This document shows, piece by piece, positions 7,962-17,560 of a DNA stretch of 64,000 nucleotides; positions within the stretch are counted from its first letter, which is position 1; the number at the start of each line of letters is the position of its first letter. The notes beneath the pieces are model-generated. The model saw only the letters and a list, made by a program, of their open reading frames with translations, did no database searches and was not told the origin of the DNA. A program made the translations under genes and the position numbers. The DNA comes from Xaviernesmea oryzae (GTDB taxonomy: Bacteria > Pseudomonadota > Alphaproteobacteria > Rhizobiales > Rhizobiaceae): positions 434,001 to 498,000 of the forward strand of contig NZ_FXAF01000003.1 in NCBI RefSeq assembly GCF_900177415.1, in the 5' to 3' direction.

Positions 7962-9839
7962 CTACCAGACCACCGGGTGCGTTTCTCCCGTCAGCACGTT
8001 GACGAAACCTTCCGGGGCTCGCTCGGACGGCGCAACCAGTACCCAGCGCCAGGGAGAGCAGGTGAGCGTCGCAAACGACAGGCGTTCCGGAAAACCCGGC
8101 CACCAGCGCGGCGAAAAGGTCGGCTCATACATCCAGTCGACCGCCTCTCCGGCCTTGTAGAGCGCCTGCATCTCCGCATCGAGTTCTTCGGCGAAGCGCG
8201 CGCTCATCAGCCCGCCCACCTCGTAACGGACACGTGCGAGCACCTTGCCGCCCGAAACCAGGACCCAGCCGCCCTGCTGCGCCTTCAGCTCGTTGGCGAC
8301 CATGGCCATGGCCTCGTCCGACGAGCCGACGACCCAGATATTGTGCTTGTCATGCCCGAGCGTGGAGCCGAGCGCCGTATCGGGCGTGCGCGGTCCGGTG
8401 CCGAGCCAGAACATCTTCGACACCTTCGCCTCTCCGGAAAACCGGTCGACGATCGCAAACTTCGTGACATTGCGGTCGTGATCGCGCTGCACGGCGCCAT
8501 CCCTGACCGGCAGTTCCATGGTGATGAAGTCGTCCGACCAGTGGAAGGGACGAAGCAGCGCCGCGTTGGCCGTCTCCCGGCCCGCCGGAGCCTCGATGCG
8601 GAAATCGGCGGCGGTGACCTCGCGATCGATCGTCACCGTCCTCGTCGCCCACTCCGGCCAATCGATCTTGGGCAACGGCCCGGTGAAGCGTTTGCCTTCC
8701 GAGGCCGGCTGGCCATCGGCCCACACCTTGGCGATCGACAGTTTCTGCAGGTCATCCAGGAGCACGACGTCGGCAAATCTGCCCGGCGCGATCGAGCCCA
8801 CGAAGGGCGTCAGCCGCATGTGCCGCGCAGGATTGAGCGTCACGCATTGGATGGCGATCTCCGGCTCGAGCCCGTTTTCGATCGCAAGCCGGACGTTGTA
8901 GTCCGTCGCACCCATCTTCAGCGTATCGGACGCGCTGCGGTCGTCGGTGACGAAGGCGATCTGCGACCAATCGGCAAGCTTCTTGTCGATCAGGCCGCGA
9001 ACGACCTCGGGCAGGGAATGCGGCCGAAGCTCGATGAACAAGCCATGCTGCAGCTTCTGCCAGACTTCTTCGAGAAACCAGCCTTCGTGGTCGGAGGCGA
9101 GGCCGGCTGCGGCAAATGCGTTGATCGACGGCAGGTCGCGCAAGCCGGCGCCATGGCCTTCCACCACGCCGCGGCTCTCGAATGTCGCGCCGATCATGCC
9201 CCATAACCGGTCGTAGGACGGGTTTGCGGGGTCCGAGATCGACGGCCAGTCCATCACCTCGTCGAGGCCGGCGACCATCAGGCTCTCGCCCAGGAACTGC
9301 TTCTGCTCGTCGTAGCCGAAATAGCCGCCGCCCCATTCGTAAGCGGTCGGCGGCACGGCCGAGCCCGGCAGGGGGAAAATCTTCATCGGTGAGCCGGCGC
9401 GGCGCGCAGTCAGCCAGAATTCCAGGTTCCGCGCGCCTTGAACGTTGGAAAACTCGTGGCTTGCCTCGCAGGTCCAGGTCACGCCACGCGGCATCACCAG
9501 CGCCGCCTCGAATTCCGGCGTCAGGTGCGAGCTTTCGATATGCTTGTGCGCCTCGCCGAAACCCGGCACCGCAAGAAGGTCCGGCTCATGCGCCCGCTCG
9601 GCGACCTCGCCCGTGTAGCTGCCGGCCGGCCCGACATAGGCGATACGGCGGCCCTTGATGACGATCTCCTGGTCATCGAGCCAGGTGCGGCTATGGACGT
9701 CGAGCAATCTGCCCACGCGCAGCAGCCGGTCGGCGGGGCGCTTGCCGAGCGCGGTGAGCACGAGATCCTGCCGGATGCGCACCTCGTCGGCGGCATTGAT
9801 CAGCAGGTCGTCGGGAAGAGTGTCGGGCGCGCTCACCAT
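7962..9839 (-). CDS. Adenine deaminase-like amidohydrolase
   Basis: A 625-residue metal-dependent amidohydrolase of the adenine deaminase family, which converts adenine to hypoxanthine and ammonia. The metal-site motif GFGEAHKHIESSHLTP (about residues 95-110) matches the family G-F-I-D-A-H-x-H-I-E-S-S-x-L-T-P, but with Glu for the usual Asp. VVEGHGAGL, FVTDDRS (metal Asp) and TLNPARHMRL follow, with the second domain at the C-terminus. It is slightly longer than the usual 550-600 residues. It is transcribed away from the PotABCD-type importer at 10049, so the two may act on a shared purine-like or amine substrate. Rhizobia often carry several paralogues, so adenine specificity is uncertain. 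Confidence 0.82.
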   Translation of the reverse strand: MVSAPDTLPDDLLINAADEVRIRQDLVLTALGKRPADRLLRVGRLLDVHSRTWLDDQEIVIKGRRIAYVGPAGSYTGEVAERAHEPDLLAVPGFGEAHKHIESSHLTPEFEAALVMPRGVTWTCEASHEFSNVQGARNLEFWLTARRAGSPMKIFPLPGSAVPPTAYEWGGGYFGYDEQKQFLGESLMVAGLDEVMDWPSISDPANPSYDRLWGMIGATFESRGVVEGHGAGLRDLPSINAFAAAGLASDHEGWFLEEVWQKLQHGLFIELRPHSLPEVVRGLIDKKLADWSQIAFVTDDRSASDTLKMGATDYNVRLAIENGLEPEIAIQCVTLNPARHMRLTPFVGSIAPGRFADVVLLDDLQKLSIAKVWADGQPASEGKRFTGPLPKIDWPEWATRTVTIDREVTAADFRIEAPAGRETANAALLRPFHWSDDFITMELPVRDGAVQRDHDRNVTKFAIVDRFSGEAKVSKMFWLGTGPRTPDTALGSTLGHDKHNIWVVGSSDEAMAMVANELKAQQGGWVLVSGGKVLARVRYEVGGLMSARFAEELDAEMQALYKAGEAVDWMYEPTFSPRWWPGFPERLSFATLTCSPWRWVLVAPSERAPEGFVNVLTGETHPVVW

Positions 9840-10048
9840 GGGTGTTGCCTTTAAGAAGAAGAACCGAAAGTTCGCCGGAACCTAGAGACGACGGATCGGC
9901 GTGTAAAGCGATGGAACCCGACTCTTAAAATCGGTCAATGCCTAATTGTTGGGCTTGCGGGCGAACCGTTCAAAAAATAGTATCCCCTCAATTCCCGGGG
10001 GGCGCCCAGGGGAGCGTCAACGCCGCTTTTGAAAAAGGATAATGCCTC

Positions 10049-11089
10049 ATGAAGGCCATGCGTCTCACCCAACTGGCAACCCTCGCACTGCTCGCCACCC
10101 TTGGCGGCGCGGCGACGGCAGCTGCGCAATCGAAGACCTTCACCATTTCCTGGTGGGGGTATAACGGCGAGAAGATGAACGCCAATATCATCGAGCCGTT
10201 CAAGAAGATCTGCGGCTGCGAGATCGTCTTCGAGACCGGCAACAATGCCGACCGCCTGAACAAATTGAAGCTGCGCGACGGCAAGGGCGTCGACGTCATC
10301 TATCTTTCCGACAGCTTCTCCCAGCTCGGCGTAGAACAGGGCCTCTTCCAGGAGATCGATCCTGCGAAGATCCCGAACCTGTCGGAGATCTACGAACTCG
10401 GCCGCGCACCGCAGGGCAAATACGGGCCGGCTTACACGATCGGCCGCGTCGGCCTGGTCTACGACTCGGCCAAGGTCAACCCACCGATCACCTCCTGGAA
10501 CGATCTCTGGCGTGAAGACCTCAAGAGCTCGGTTTCCCTGCCGGGCATTACCACGACGGCCGGTCCGATGGTCGTGATGCAGGCCGGCAAGCATGCGGGC
10601 GTCGATGCCTATGACGACGCCGACAAGGCTTTCGAAGCGGTGGAAGCTTTGAAGCCGAACGTCGTGAAGAACTACAACACCGGCTCGGAACTGGTGAACC
10701 TGATCTCGACGGGCGAAGTGCGCGTCGCGCTGGCGCAGGACTTTACGCTCGCCTCCATGCAGGCCGCCGTCAAGACGATGACCTGGGCGAAACTCTCCGA
10801 CGGCGACATCGCGACCCTCAACACGGTCAATATCCCGAAGGGCTCGGAAAACGTCGATCTCGCCTACAAGTTCATCGACTTCATCCTGTCGAAGGACGTG
10901 CAGCAGAAGGAGGCCGAACAGGGCGTCGATGCGCCGATCAACACGAAGGTCGAGCTGACGCCCGAACAGGCGAAGATCTGGACCTACGGCGCCGAACAGG
11001 TTTCAAGCCTGAGCCGCATCGACTATGCGAAGATGAACGAAGCCAAGACGGATTGGATCGATCGCTGGAACGAGGTTTTCGGCCAGTAG
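10049..11089 (+). CDS. PotD/PotF-type ABC transporter substrate-binding protein
   Basis: A 346-residue periplasmic binding protein of the spermidine/putrescine group with a clear Sec signal peptide (about residues 1-27, cleavage near AAAQS). Mature features are TISWWGYNGEKMN, the Asp/Ser-rich VDVIYLSDSF, a lobe-crossing AYTIGRVGLVYDS and the C-terminal IPKGSENVDLAYKFIDFIL seen in PotD-like proteins. Two permease genes and an ATPase gene follow in order on the same strand. The upstream 209 nt separate it from the divergent adenine deaminase-like gene and hold the promoters of both. Substrate could be a polyamine, an amino-acid derivative or a purine-related cation. Confidence 0.88.
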   Translation: MKAMRLTQLATLALLATLGGAATAAAQSKTFTISWWGYNGEKMNANIIEPFKKICGCEIVFETGNNADRLNKLKLRDGKGVDVIYLSDSFSQLGVEQGLFQEIDPAKIPNLSEIYELGRAPQGKYGPAYTIGRVGLVYDSAKVNPPITSWNDLWREDLKSSVSLPGITTTAGPMVVMQAGKHAGVDAYDDADKAFEAVEALKPNVVKNYNTGSELVNLISTGEVRVALAQDFTLASMQAAVKTMTWAKLSDGDIATLNTVNIPKGSENVDLAYKFIDFILSKDVQQKEAEQGVDAPINTKVELTPEQAKIWTYGAEQVSSLSRIDYAKMNEAKTDWIDRWNEVFGQ

Positions 11090-11176
11090 TCCGAATATCC
11101 GCTGAACCGAAGACTTGTTGAATCGACATCGGAACGTCGCCGTCGACGCGGCGTTCCCGCCTTCAAAGAGTATCCG

Positions 11177-12001
11177 ATGAACAAGCTCGCCAGATGGGGT
11201 TTGACGATGCCGGCGACGATCGCCGTCGTCGTGCTTCTGGTCATCCCCGTCCTTTTGACGATCGCCACGACCTTCGGCGAGGCGAAAGGACCGTTCTCCA
11301 CCTATGCGGCCTTCTTCAACAGCGGCTTCCGGCGTGCGGTTCTCTATCGCACGCTCAAGGTGGCGCTGATCACCACGGCGATCTCGCTCGTCATCGGCTT
11401 CATCACCGCTTACGTCATCGCGCAGATGCCCGGCCGGCTGAAAAGCATCGCGATCATCGCCGCCGTCTTTCCGCTTCTGACCGGCGTCGTCGTCCGGTCC
11501 TTTGCCTGGCTGATCATCCTCGGCAAGAACGGCATCATCAACGATACGCTGCTCTCGACCGGTCTGATCACCGAGCCGCTTTCCATGCTCTACACGGAAG
11601 GTTCGGTCATCGTCGCCATGGTCTATCTCTTCGTGCCGCTGATGATCCTGACGCTGACCGGCGTCCTGGAAGGCATTCCGCGTGACCTGATCGAGGCCTC
11701 CGCCTCGCTCGGCGCCAAGCCGGTCCCCACCTTCCTGCAGGTTATCCTGCCGCTCGCGACCCCCGGTCTCATCGTCGGAGCGGTTCTCGTCTTCACCGGC
11801 AGCTTCACCTCCTACGCGACGCCCCAGCTTCTGGGAGGCGAAAAGCAGATGATGATGGGCACATTCCTCTACCAGCGCGCCATGGTGACCTTCGACTGGG
11901 TCGGCGCTTCCACCATCGCGGCGATCATGGTGGTGATCACCATCGCCGTCGTCACCATCATGAGCCGGATTGCCCGCCGGCTGAACCCGATGGCGGTATG
12001 A
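11177..12001 (+). CDS. ABC transporter permease, PotB type
   Basis: A 274-residue inner-membrane permease with six predicted helices. The first is at about residues 10-30; the coupling loop with EASASLGAKPVPTFLQVILPLATPGL (about 173-200) matches the EAA motif that contacts the ATPase. It follows the binding-protein gene after 87 nt and precedes the second permease by 4 nt. It would pair with the PotC-type subunit as a heterodimer. Typical length. Confidence 0.92.
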   Translation: MNKLARWGLTMPATIAVVVLLVIPVLLTIATTFGEAKGPFSTYAAFFNSGFRRAVLYRTLKVALITTAISLVIGFITAYVIAQMPGRLKSIAIIAAVFPLLTGVVVRSFAWLIILGKNGIINDTLLSTGLITEPLSMLYTEGSVIVAMVYLFVPLMILTLTGVLEGIPRDLIEASASLGAKPVPTFLQVILPLATPGLIVGAVLVFTGSFTSYATPQLLGGEKQMMMGTFLYQRAMVTFDWVGASTIAAIMVVITIAVVTIMSRIARRLNPMAV

Positions 12002-12005
12002 CCCT

Positions 12006-12794
12006 ATGCCCACACGCGTTCACCCCGTTCTCGGCGCCTTCGCGGCTCTGGTCTTCCTTTTCCTTCTGGCGCCGCTCGTCATCATCGTCGGCGCCTCGCT
12101 CAGCGACACGACCTTTCTCACCTTCCCGCCACAGGGATTGACGCTGCGCTGGTTTTCCAACATCTTTCACGTCGAGGCCTTCCGGCGCACGGCGATCACC
12201 AGCCTGCAGGTCGCCTTTCTCGGCACGGCACTGTCGCTGCTGATCGGCATTCCGGCGGCCTATGCGCTGAATCGGTACCGGGTGGAGCTGCCACGCTGGC
12301 TCTCTACCCTCTTCGTCCTGCCGATCCTGGTGCCGGAAATCGTCTTCGGCTTTTCGCTGTTGAAATCCATCACGATCGGCCTCGGGCTGCCGGTCTATCC
12401 GAGCCTCATCCTGGGGCACGCCCTGCTCGTGCTGCCCTATTCGGTGCGCGTCGTCGGGGCGAGCCTCGCGTCCTTCGACTTCTCGGTCGAAGAAGCGGCA
12501 CGCAGCCTCGGCTGCCCGCCTGTCAAAACCTTCATGACGGTCGTGCTGCCGAACATCCGTGCGGGCGTCATCGCCGCCTTCATTCTCGCCTTCATCACCT
12601 CGATCAACGATGTCTCGGTCTCGGTCTTCCTGACGGGACCGGGCATCTCCACCCTGCCGATCCAGATCCTCGCCCATATGGAGCAGTTCTTCGATCCGAC
12701 GATCGCCTCCGTCTCGGTGCTCCTGATGCTGGTGACCGTCGGCGTCATGGCCGTCGTCGAAGCGACGCTCGGCCTCACTTTCCTGACCAAATAG
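12006..12794 (+). CDS. ABC transporter permease, PotC type
   Basis: A 262-residue partner permease. The N-terminal helix (about residues 8-30) carries the PotC-like FLLAPLVIIVGASLS, and the EAA coupling loop is EEAARSLGCPPVKTFMTVVLP (about 163-183). Six hydrophobic segments are visible. It lies 4 nt after the PotB-type gene and 7 nt before the ATPase, so all four importer genes look like one transcript. Confidence 0.92.
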   Translation: MPTRVHPVLGAFAALVFLFLLAPLVIIVGASLSDTTFLTFPPQGLTLRWFSNIFHVEAFRRTAITSLQVAFLGTALSLLIGIPAAYALNRYRVELPRWLSTLFVLPILVPEIVFGFSLLKSITIGLGLPVYPSLILGHALLVLPYSVRVVGASLASFDFSVEEAARSLGCPPVKTFMTVVLPNIRAGVIAAFILAFITSINDVSVSVFLTGPGISTLPIQILAHMEQFFDPTIASVSVLLMLVTVGVMAVVEATLGLTFLTK

Positions 12795-12801
12795 GTTCGT
12801 C

Positions 12802-13860
12802 GTGACCGTATCTCTCACCATCGAAAACCTTTCGGCCCATTACGGAACCACGCAGGTCCTCAAGGACCTGTCGCTTTCCGTCGCCGCCGGCGAACTCGTC
12901 TCGCTGCTCGGCTCCTCGGGCTGCGGCAAGACGACGACGCTCAGGATCGTCGCGGGCTTCCTCCAGCCGACCACCGGTACGGTGCGGCTCGGCGACCGCG
13001 ACCTGACGACGCTGCCCGCCCATGCCCGCGACATCGGCCTCGTCTTCCAGAACTATGCGCTCTTTCCGCATCTGAGCGTGCTCGACAATGTCGCCTTCGG
13101 GCTGAAACAGCGCGATATCGGCAAGCCGGAGCGCGTGAGGCGCGCCATCGCAATGCTCGAACGTGTCGGCCTCGCGCCGCTTTCCGACCGGTTGCCGTCT
13201 GCGCTTTCCGGCGGTCAGAAGCAGCGCGTCGCCCTTGCTCGCGCGCTGGTCATCGAGCCCCCGCTTTTGATGTTCGACGAGCCGCTCTCCAACCTCGATG
13301 CGAAACTGCGCATAGACATGCGGGTCGAGATCCGCCAGTTGCAGCGCGCCAACGGCACGACCTCGCTCTACGTTACCCACGACCAGGAAGAGGCATTTTC
13401 GATCTCCGACCGGGTGGCGATCATGAATGCCGGCCGCATCCTGCAGCTCGACACCCCCGAAGTGCTCTACCGCAGGCCGGCCAACGCCTTCGTTGCCCGG
13501 TTCGTCGGCTTCGAAAACCTGATCCGCATGAAGGTAACCGGCCGCGAGGGCGCGATGATCACGGCGGAAGCCGCCGGAGGCACGCGGCTGCATTTGTCGC
13601 AGGACGTATTCGGCCCGATCAAGGACGAGTTCGTGCTCGCCGCCCGCGCCGACGGCCTTTCGGTGCGCCGCGACGGCGAAGGCATCCCGGCAACGCTTGG
13701 AACGCGCACCTATCTCGGCCGGGCCTACCAGTACAAATGCGAGACCGCGGCCGGCGAGATCACCGCCAACGGCGCGCTCTCCGATCCGCTGGAAACCGGC
13801 ACCCGGGCCGTTCTGACCCCGGTTGCGGAACAGTGCTGCATCCTCGATCCGGAAGATTGA
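12802..13860 (+). CDS. ABC transporter ATP-binding protein, PotA type
   Basis: A 352-residue ATPase energising the PotBCD-like importer. Walker A is GSSGCGKTTT (about residues 36-45), Q-loop QNYALFPHLSV, signature LSGGQKQRVALARAL, Walker B LLMFDEPLSNLD and switch His in YVTHDQEEA. The last 110 residues form the TOBE regulatory domain (YRRPANAFVARFVGFENLI onward). The start codon is a GTG at 12802, with ggttc before it as a weak ribosome site. It ends the operon. Confidence 0.93.
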   Translation: MTVSLTIENLSAHYGTTQVLKDLSLSVAAGELVSLLGSSGCGKTTTLRIVAGFLQPTTGTVRLGDRDLTTLPAHARDIGLVFQNYALFPHLSVLDNVAFGLKQRDIGKPERVRRAIAMLERVGLAPLSDRLPSALSGGQKQRVALARALVIEPPLLMFDEPLSNLDAKLRIDMRVEIRQLQRANGTTSLYVTHDQEEAFSISDRVAIMNAGRILQLDTPEVLYRRPANAFVARFVGFENLIRMKVTGREGAMITAEAAGGTRLHLSQDVFGPIKDEFVLAARADGLSVRRDGEGIPATLGTRTYLGRAYQYKCETAAGEITANGALSDPLETGTRAVLTPVAEQCCILDPED

Positions 13861-13901
13861 TCCGGCGATAAGCAGGAACCGGTGCGCCATCTATCCGGGT
13901 G

Positions 13902-13915
13902 TTGACGCAAGTCAA
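13902..13915 (+). promoter_or_regulatory. FNR/FixK box (anaerobox) upstream of ccoN
   Basis: TTGACGCAAGTCAA is a perfect match to the TTGA-N6-TCAA site bound by FNR and FixK. It is centred about 90 nt before the ccoN start, which leaves room for a class II promoter with a start site near 13950. It should switch on the oxidase operon at low oxygen. Confidence 0.9.
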
Positions 13916-13998
13916 ACACCCGCCGCAGCCGCTGTGTCAGCACATCATGGTCACAACCCACCAACCGGCAGTGCGACTGCGCTGCGAGGCCAACGACC

Positions 13999-15630
13999 AT
14001 GAATTACGTCTCCGAGACCATCTGGCTGGCGATCGGCACCTTTCTCGCCCTGCTCGGGGCTGCCTACGCCCATGACAGCCTGTTCGCAGCCCATATGTGG
14101 GTTCTGTTCTTCGTGCTGCTCGTCAGCACGATCATCCTGCTGCGCCGCATGTCCTTCGCACCCGCGAGTTGGGACGCCAACACGCAGCCAGAATCTCAGT
14201 ATTTCGACGAGGTGATCCGCTATGGAGCGATTGCCACCGTATTCTGGGGCGTCGTCGGCTTCCTGGTGGGCGTCGTCATCGCACTGCAGCTTGCCTTTCC
14301 GGACCTGAACATCGAACCTTGGTTCAATTTCGGACGGATGCGGCCGCTGCACACCTCGGGCGTGATCTTCGCATTCGGCGGGAACGCACTGCTTGCCACC
14401 TCCTTCTACGTGGTGCAGCGCACCTGTCGGGCTCGTCTGTTCGGCGGCAATCTCGCCTGGTATGTCTTCTGGGGCTATCAGCTCTTCATCGTCATGGCGG
14501 CGACCGGCTATCTGCTCGGCATCACGCAAGGGCGTGAATATGCCGAACCGGAATGGTATGTCGACCTCTTCCTGACCATCGTCTGGGTTGGCTATCTTGC
14601 CGTCTTCCTCGGCACGATCCTGAACCGCAAGGAGCCGCATATCTACGTGGCGAACTGGTTCTATCTCGGCTTCATCGTCACCATCGCGATGCTGCATATC
14701 GTCAACAACCTGGCAGTTCCCTCTTCCTTCCTCGGGGTCAAGAGCTATTCGGCATTCTCGGGCGTGCAGGACGCGCTGACCCAGTGGTGGTACGGCCACA
14801 ACGCCGTAGGCTTCTTCCTCACGGCCGGCTTTCTCGGCATGATGTACTACTTCATCCCGAAGCAGGTGAACCGTCCGGTCTATTCCTACCGGCTATCGAT
14901 CATCCACTTCTGGGCGCTCATCTTCATGTATATCTGGGCAGGCCCGCACCACCTGCATTACACCGCCCTGCCCGACTGGGCGCAGACGCTCGGCATGGTC
15001 TTCTCCGTCATGCTCTGGATGCCTTCCTGGGGCGGCATGATCAACGGCCTGATGACGCTCTCCGGCGCCTGGGACAAGATCCGCACCGATCCGATCGTCC
15101 GCATGATGGTCATGGCCGTCGCCTTCTACGGCATGGCGACCTTCGAAGGGCCGATGATGTCGATCAAGGCGGTCAATTCGCTCAGCCACTACACGGACTG
15201 GACGATCGGCCACGTGCATTCGGGCGCGCTCGGCTGGAACGGCCTGATAACCTTCGGCGCGATCTACTACATGGTGCCGAAGCTGTGGAACCGCGAGCGC
15301 CTCTATTCCGTGCGCATGGTCAATTGGCACTTCTGGCTCGCCACACTCGGCATCGTCATCTATGCCGCGGTCATGTGGGTCGCCGGCGTGCAGCAGGGCC
15401 TCATGTGGCGCGAATACGACAGCCAAGGCTTCCTGGTCTATTCGTTTGCGGAAACGGTCGCGGCCATGGTCCCCTACTACGTGCTGCGCGCCGTCGGCGG
15501 CGGGCTCTATCTGGCCGGCGCACTCATCATGGCCTTCAACATCACAATGACCATCCTCGGCCATCAGCGCAGGGAAGCACCGATCGCCGGCTCGCTGACC
15601 CAGGCGCCCGCGCTTCAGGCGGCCGAGTAG
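13999..15630 (+). CDS. ccoN: Cytochrome c oxidase, cbb3-type, subunit I
   Basis: The 543-residue catalytic subunit (FixN) of the high-affinity cbb3 oxidase, which reduces oxygen at very low concentrations. It is a polytopic membrane protein with twelve or more helices. Family motifs include [18 protein letters not shown] (low-spin heme His, about residue 117), [18 protein letters not shown] (CuB His region, about 265), [15 protein letters not shown] (His pair, about 315) and [18 protein letters not shown] (heme ligands near 405). Length is normal. It is preceded by a perfect FNR/FixK box and followed by ccoOQP within 12 nt. In rhizobia this enzyme supports respiration in nodules. Confidence 0.98.
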   Translation: MNYVSETIWLAIGTFLALLGAAYAHDSLFAAHMWVLFFVLLVSTIILLRRMSFAPASWDANTQPESQYFDEVIRYGAIATVFWGVVGFLVGVVIALQLAFPDLNIEPWFNFGRMRPLHTSGVIFAFGGNALLATSFYVVQRTCRARLFGGNLAWYVFWGYQLFIVMAATGYLLGITQGREYAEPEWYVDLFLTIVWVGYLAVFLGTILNRKEPHIYVANWFYLGFIVTIAMLHIVNNLAVPSSFLGVKSYSAFSGVQDALTQWWYGHNAVGFFLTAGFLGMMYYFIPKQVNRPVYSYRLSIIHFWALIFMYIWAGPHHLHYTALPDWAQTLGMVFSVMLWMPSWGGMINGLMTLSGAWDKIRTDPIVRMMVMAVAFYGMATFEGPMMSIKAVNSLSHYTDWTIGHVHSGALGWNGLITFGAIYYMVPKLWNRERLYSVRMVNWHFWLATLGIVIYAAVMWVAGVQQGLMWREYDSQGFLVYSFAETVAAMVPYYVLRAVGGGLYLAGALIMAFNITMTILGHQRREAPIAGSLTQAPALQAAE

Positions 15631-15642
15631 AAAGGCTCGAAC

Positions 15643-16374
15643 ATGTCCATCCTCGACAAACATCACGTCATCGAACGCAACGCCACGCTTCTTCTCGTCG
15701 GTTCGCTGCTCGTCGTCTCGATCGGCGGCATCGTGGAGATCGCCCCGCTCTTCTATCTCGAAAACACCATCGAGAAGGTAGAGGGCATGCGCCCCTACTC
15801 GCCGTTGGAGCTTGCCGGGCGGAACATTTATATCCGCGAAGGTTGTTACGTGTGTCACAGCCAGATGATCCGCCCCTTCCGCGACGAGGTGGAACGCTAT
15901 GGGCATTACAGCCTGGCGGCTGAGTCCATGTACGACCATCCGTTCCAATGGGGATCGAAGCGCACCGGTCCGGACCTCGCCCGCGTCGGTGACCGCTACT
16001 CCAACGAATGGCACGTCCAGCATCTTGTCGAGCCGCGCGCCGTCGTGCCGGAGTCGGTCATGCCGAGCTATGCCTTCCTCAAGGAAACACCGCTCGGGGT
16101 CGACGACGTCTCGATGGAATTGAAGGCCAACCGCTCCGTCGGCGTGCCCTATTCGGACGAGATGATCGAAAACGCCAAAGCGGATCTTTCCGCCCAGGCC
16201 GATCCGAATGCCGACACGTCGGGGCTGCTGGCCCGCTATCCCAAGGCCAAGGTGGGCGATTTCGACGGCGACGCCCAGAACCTCACCGAAATGGATGCGC
16301 TGGTCGCCTACCTTCAGATGCTCGGCACGCTGGTCGATTTCTCCACCTATGACGATGCCGCCGGCTACCGCTAA
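15643..16374 (+). CDS. ccoO: Cytochrome c oxidase, cbb3-type, subunit II
   Basis: The 243-residue monoheme subunit (FixO). One N-terminal membrane anchor (about residues 14-36) is followed by a periplasmic cytochrome c domain with the heme site CYVCH (C68, C71, H72) and the conserved [10 protein letters not shown] after it. A downstream Met in the VMPSY segment can act as the sixth ligand. It passes electrons from CcoP to CcoN. It starts 12 nt after ccoN with a good ribosome site and is followed by ccoQ. Confidence 0.97.
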   Translation: MSILDKHHVIERNATLLLVGSLLVVSIGGIVEIAPLFYLENTIEKVEGMRPYSPLELAGRNIYIREGCYVCHSQMIRPFRDEVERYGHYSLAAESMYDHPFQWGSKRTGPDLARVGDRYSNEWHVQHLVEPRAVVPESVMPSYAFLKETPLGVDDVSMELKANRSVGVPYSDEMIENAKADLSAQADPNADTSGLLARYPKAKVGDFDGDAQNLTEMDALVAYLQMLGTLVDFSTYDDAAGYR

Positions 16375-16386
16375 GGAGGCTTGGAC

Positions 16387-16539
16387 ATGGAAGTCTACAC
16401 GGCCATGCGCCACTTCGCCGATAGCTGGGGCCTGCTCGCCATGACCCTGTTCTTCATCGGCACTCTCGTCTTCATCCTGCGCCCCGGCGCGAAAGCCTCG
16501 GCCGACGAGGCCGCGCAGATCCCTCTGAAGGAAGATTAA
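16387..16539 (+). CDS. ccoQ: Cytochrome c oxidase, cbb3-type, subunit IV (CcoQ/FixQ)
   Basis: A 50-residue single-pass membrane protein: a short N-terminus, one helix (about residues 13-32, ending in FILRP) and a charged cytoplasmic tail ending in PLKED. CcoQ-type subunits stabilise the oxidase. It has an AAGGAGG ribosome site a few bases upstream (16373-16379), lies 12 nt after ccoO and 1 nt before ccoP, in the standard rhizobial order. Confidence 0.92.
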   Translation: MEVYTAMRHFADSWGLLAMTLFFIGTLVFILRPGAKASADEAAQIPLKED

Positions 16540-16540
16540 A

Positions 16541-17404
16541 ATGCCGGACAAACATATCGATGACGTGAGCGGCGTCGAGACCACCGGCCATGAATGGGAC
16601 GGCATCCGCGAGCTGAACAATCCCATGCCGCGCTGGTGGATCTATACCTTCTACGCCACCATCCTGTGGGCGCTCGCCTACACGGTCCTCTATCCGGCCT
16701 GGCCGATGCTGACCGATGCGACCAAGGGCGTATTCGGCTATTCCAGCCGCGCCGAACTGGCTGCGGACGTGAACGCGGCAAAGGTGGCACAAGGCGCTGT
16801 CCTGGAGAAAATTTCGAATTCGTCGCTTGAGGATATCGTCGCCGACCCGCAGCTTGCCCAATTCGCCACCGCCGGCGGAGCGGCGGCCTTCCGCGTCAAC
16901 TGCACGCCCTGCCACGGGACGGGTGCTGCCGGCGGCCAGGGCTATCCCAACCTCAACGACGACGACTGGCTATGGGGCGGCGACATCAATTCGATCTACC
17001 AGACGATTGCGCATGGCATACGCGATCCCGCCGACCAGGAGACCCGCATTTCCGAAATGCCGGCCTTCGCCGACATCCTGCAGCCGGAAGAGGTGCGCCA
17101 GGTTGCGGCCTATGTGACGAGCCTCACGGGCACGCCGGGCGATGTCTCGCTCGTCGAACCGGGCAAACAGGTCTTTGCCGACAACTGCGCTTCGTGTCAT
17201 GGCGAGAATGCTGGAGGCCATCGTGAGCTGGGCGGGCCCAATCTTGCCGACGCCATTTGGCTGAAGGTCGAGGGCGAGGCTGAGATCGCCGCACAGGTTC
17301 GCTCTCCCAAGCATGGCGTCATGCCGGCCTGGGAAGGCCGCCTCGGCGACGCCACGGTCAAACAGCTCGCCGTCTACATCCATTCGCTCGGCGGCGGAGA
17401 ATAG
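16541..17404 (+). CDS. ccoP: Cytochrome c oxidase, cbb3-type, subunit III (diheme)
   Basis: The 287-residue diheme subunit (FixP). The N-terminus has WDGIRELNNPMPRWWIYTFYAT, typical of CcoP, running into a membrane anchor (about residues 32-52). Two cytochrome c domains follow with heme sites CTPCH (121-125) and CASCH (216-220); Met ligands lie in SEMPAF and VMPAW. It accepts electrons from a soluble or membrane cytochrome c. A strong terminator 20 nt downstream separates it from ccoG. Confidence 0.97.
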   Translation: MPDKHIDDVSGVETTGHEWDGIRELNNPMPRWWIYTFYATILWALAYTVLYPAWPMLTDATKGVFGYSSRAELAADVNAAKVAQGAVLEKISNSSLEDIVADPQLAQFATAGGAAAFRVNCTPCHGTGAAGGQGYPNLNDDDWLWGGDINSIYQTIAHGIRDPADQETRISEMPAFADILQPEEVRQVAAYVTSLTGTPGDVSLVEPGKQVFADNCASCHGENAGGHRELGGPNLADAIWLKVEGEAEIAAQVRSPKHGVMPAWEGRLGDATVKQLAVYIHSLGGGE

Positions 17405-17423
17405 AAGACAGCCATCCCACCTG

Positions 17424-17460
17424 AAAACGGCCGTCTGTCTTCTGGTCAGGCGGCCGTTTT
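17424..17460 (+). terminator. Rho-independent terminator after ccoNOQP
   Basis: A perfect 10-bp inverted repeat, AAAACGGCCG (17424-17433) and CGGCCGTTTT (17451-17460), ends in a T run. It sits directly after ccoP and before the ccoG promoter box. Confidence 0.85.
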
Positions 17461-17495
17461 GCCGCAGCCAATGGCTGCGGCGACACCGCGCATCA

Positions 17496-17509
17496 TTGAC
17501 GTAAGTCAA
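17496..17509 (+). promoter_or_regulatory. FNR/FixK box upstream of ccoG
   Basis: TTGACGTAAGTCAA is a perfect TTGA-N6-TCAA site. Class II geometry (box centre at -41.5) would place the transcript start near 17544, just before the ccoG start codon. It therefore rules out the longest possible ccoG reading frame, which would include this box. Confidence 0.9.
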
Positions 17510-17560
17510 GGAACAGAAGCGCGCGGCGATGCGAGAAGGGAGGCGAAAGGGATGCCTCTC

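Noticed and set aside
9840-10048. Purine riboswitch in the leader between adenine deaminase and the PotD-like gene
   Set aside because: No conserved three-way-junction loops of a purine riboswitch could be recognised in the 209 nt; only a GC-rich stretch is visible.
10964-12820. Long minus-strand open frames opposite the PotBC-type permease genes
   Set aside because: These Asp/Arg/His-rich frames lie opposite hydrophobic permease genes and mirror GC-rich codon bias; no domain or ribosome site supports them.
17459-17560. Longer ccoG start at 17459
   Set aside because: It would place an FNR/FixK box inside the coding sequence and part of the terminator next to the start; no homology supports the extra residues.
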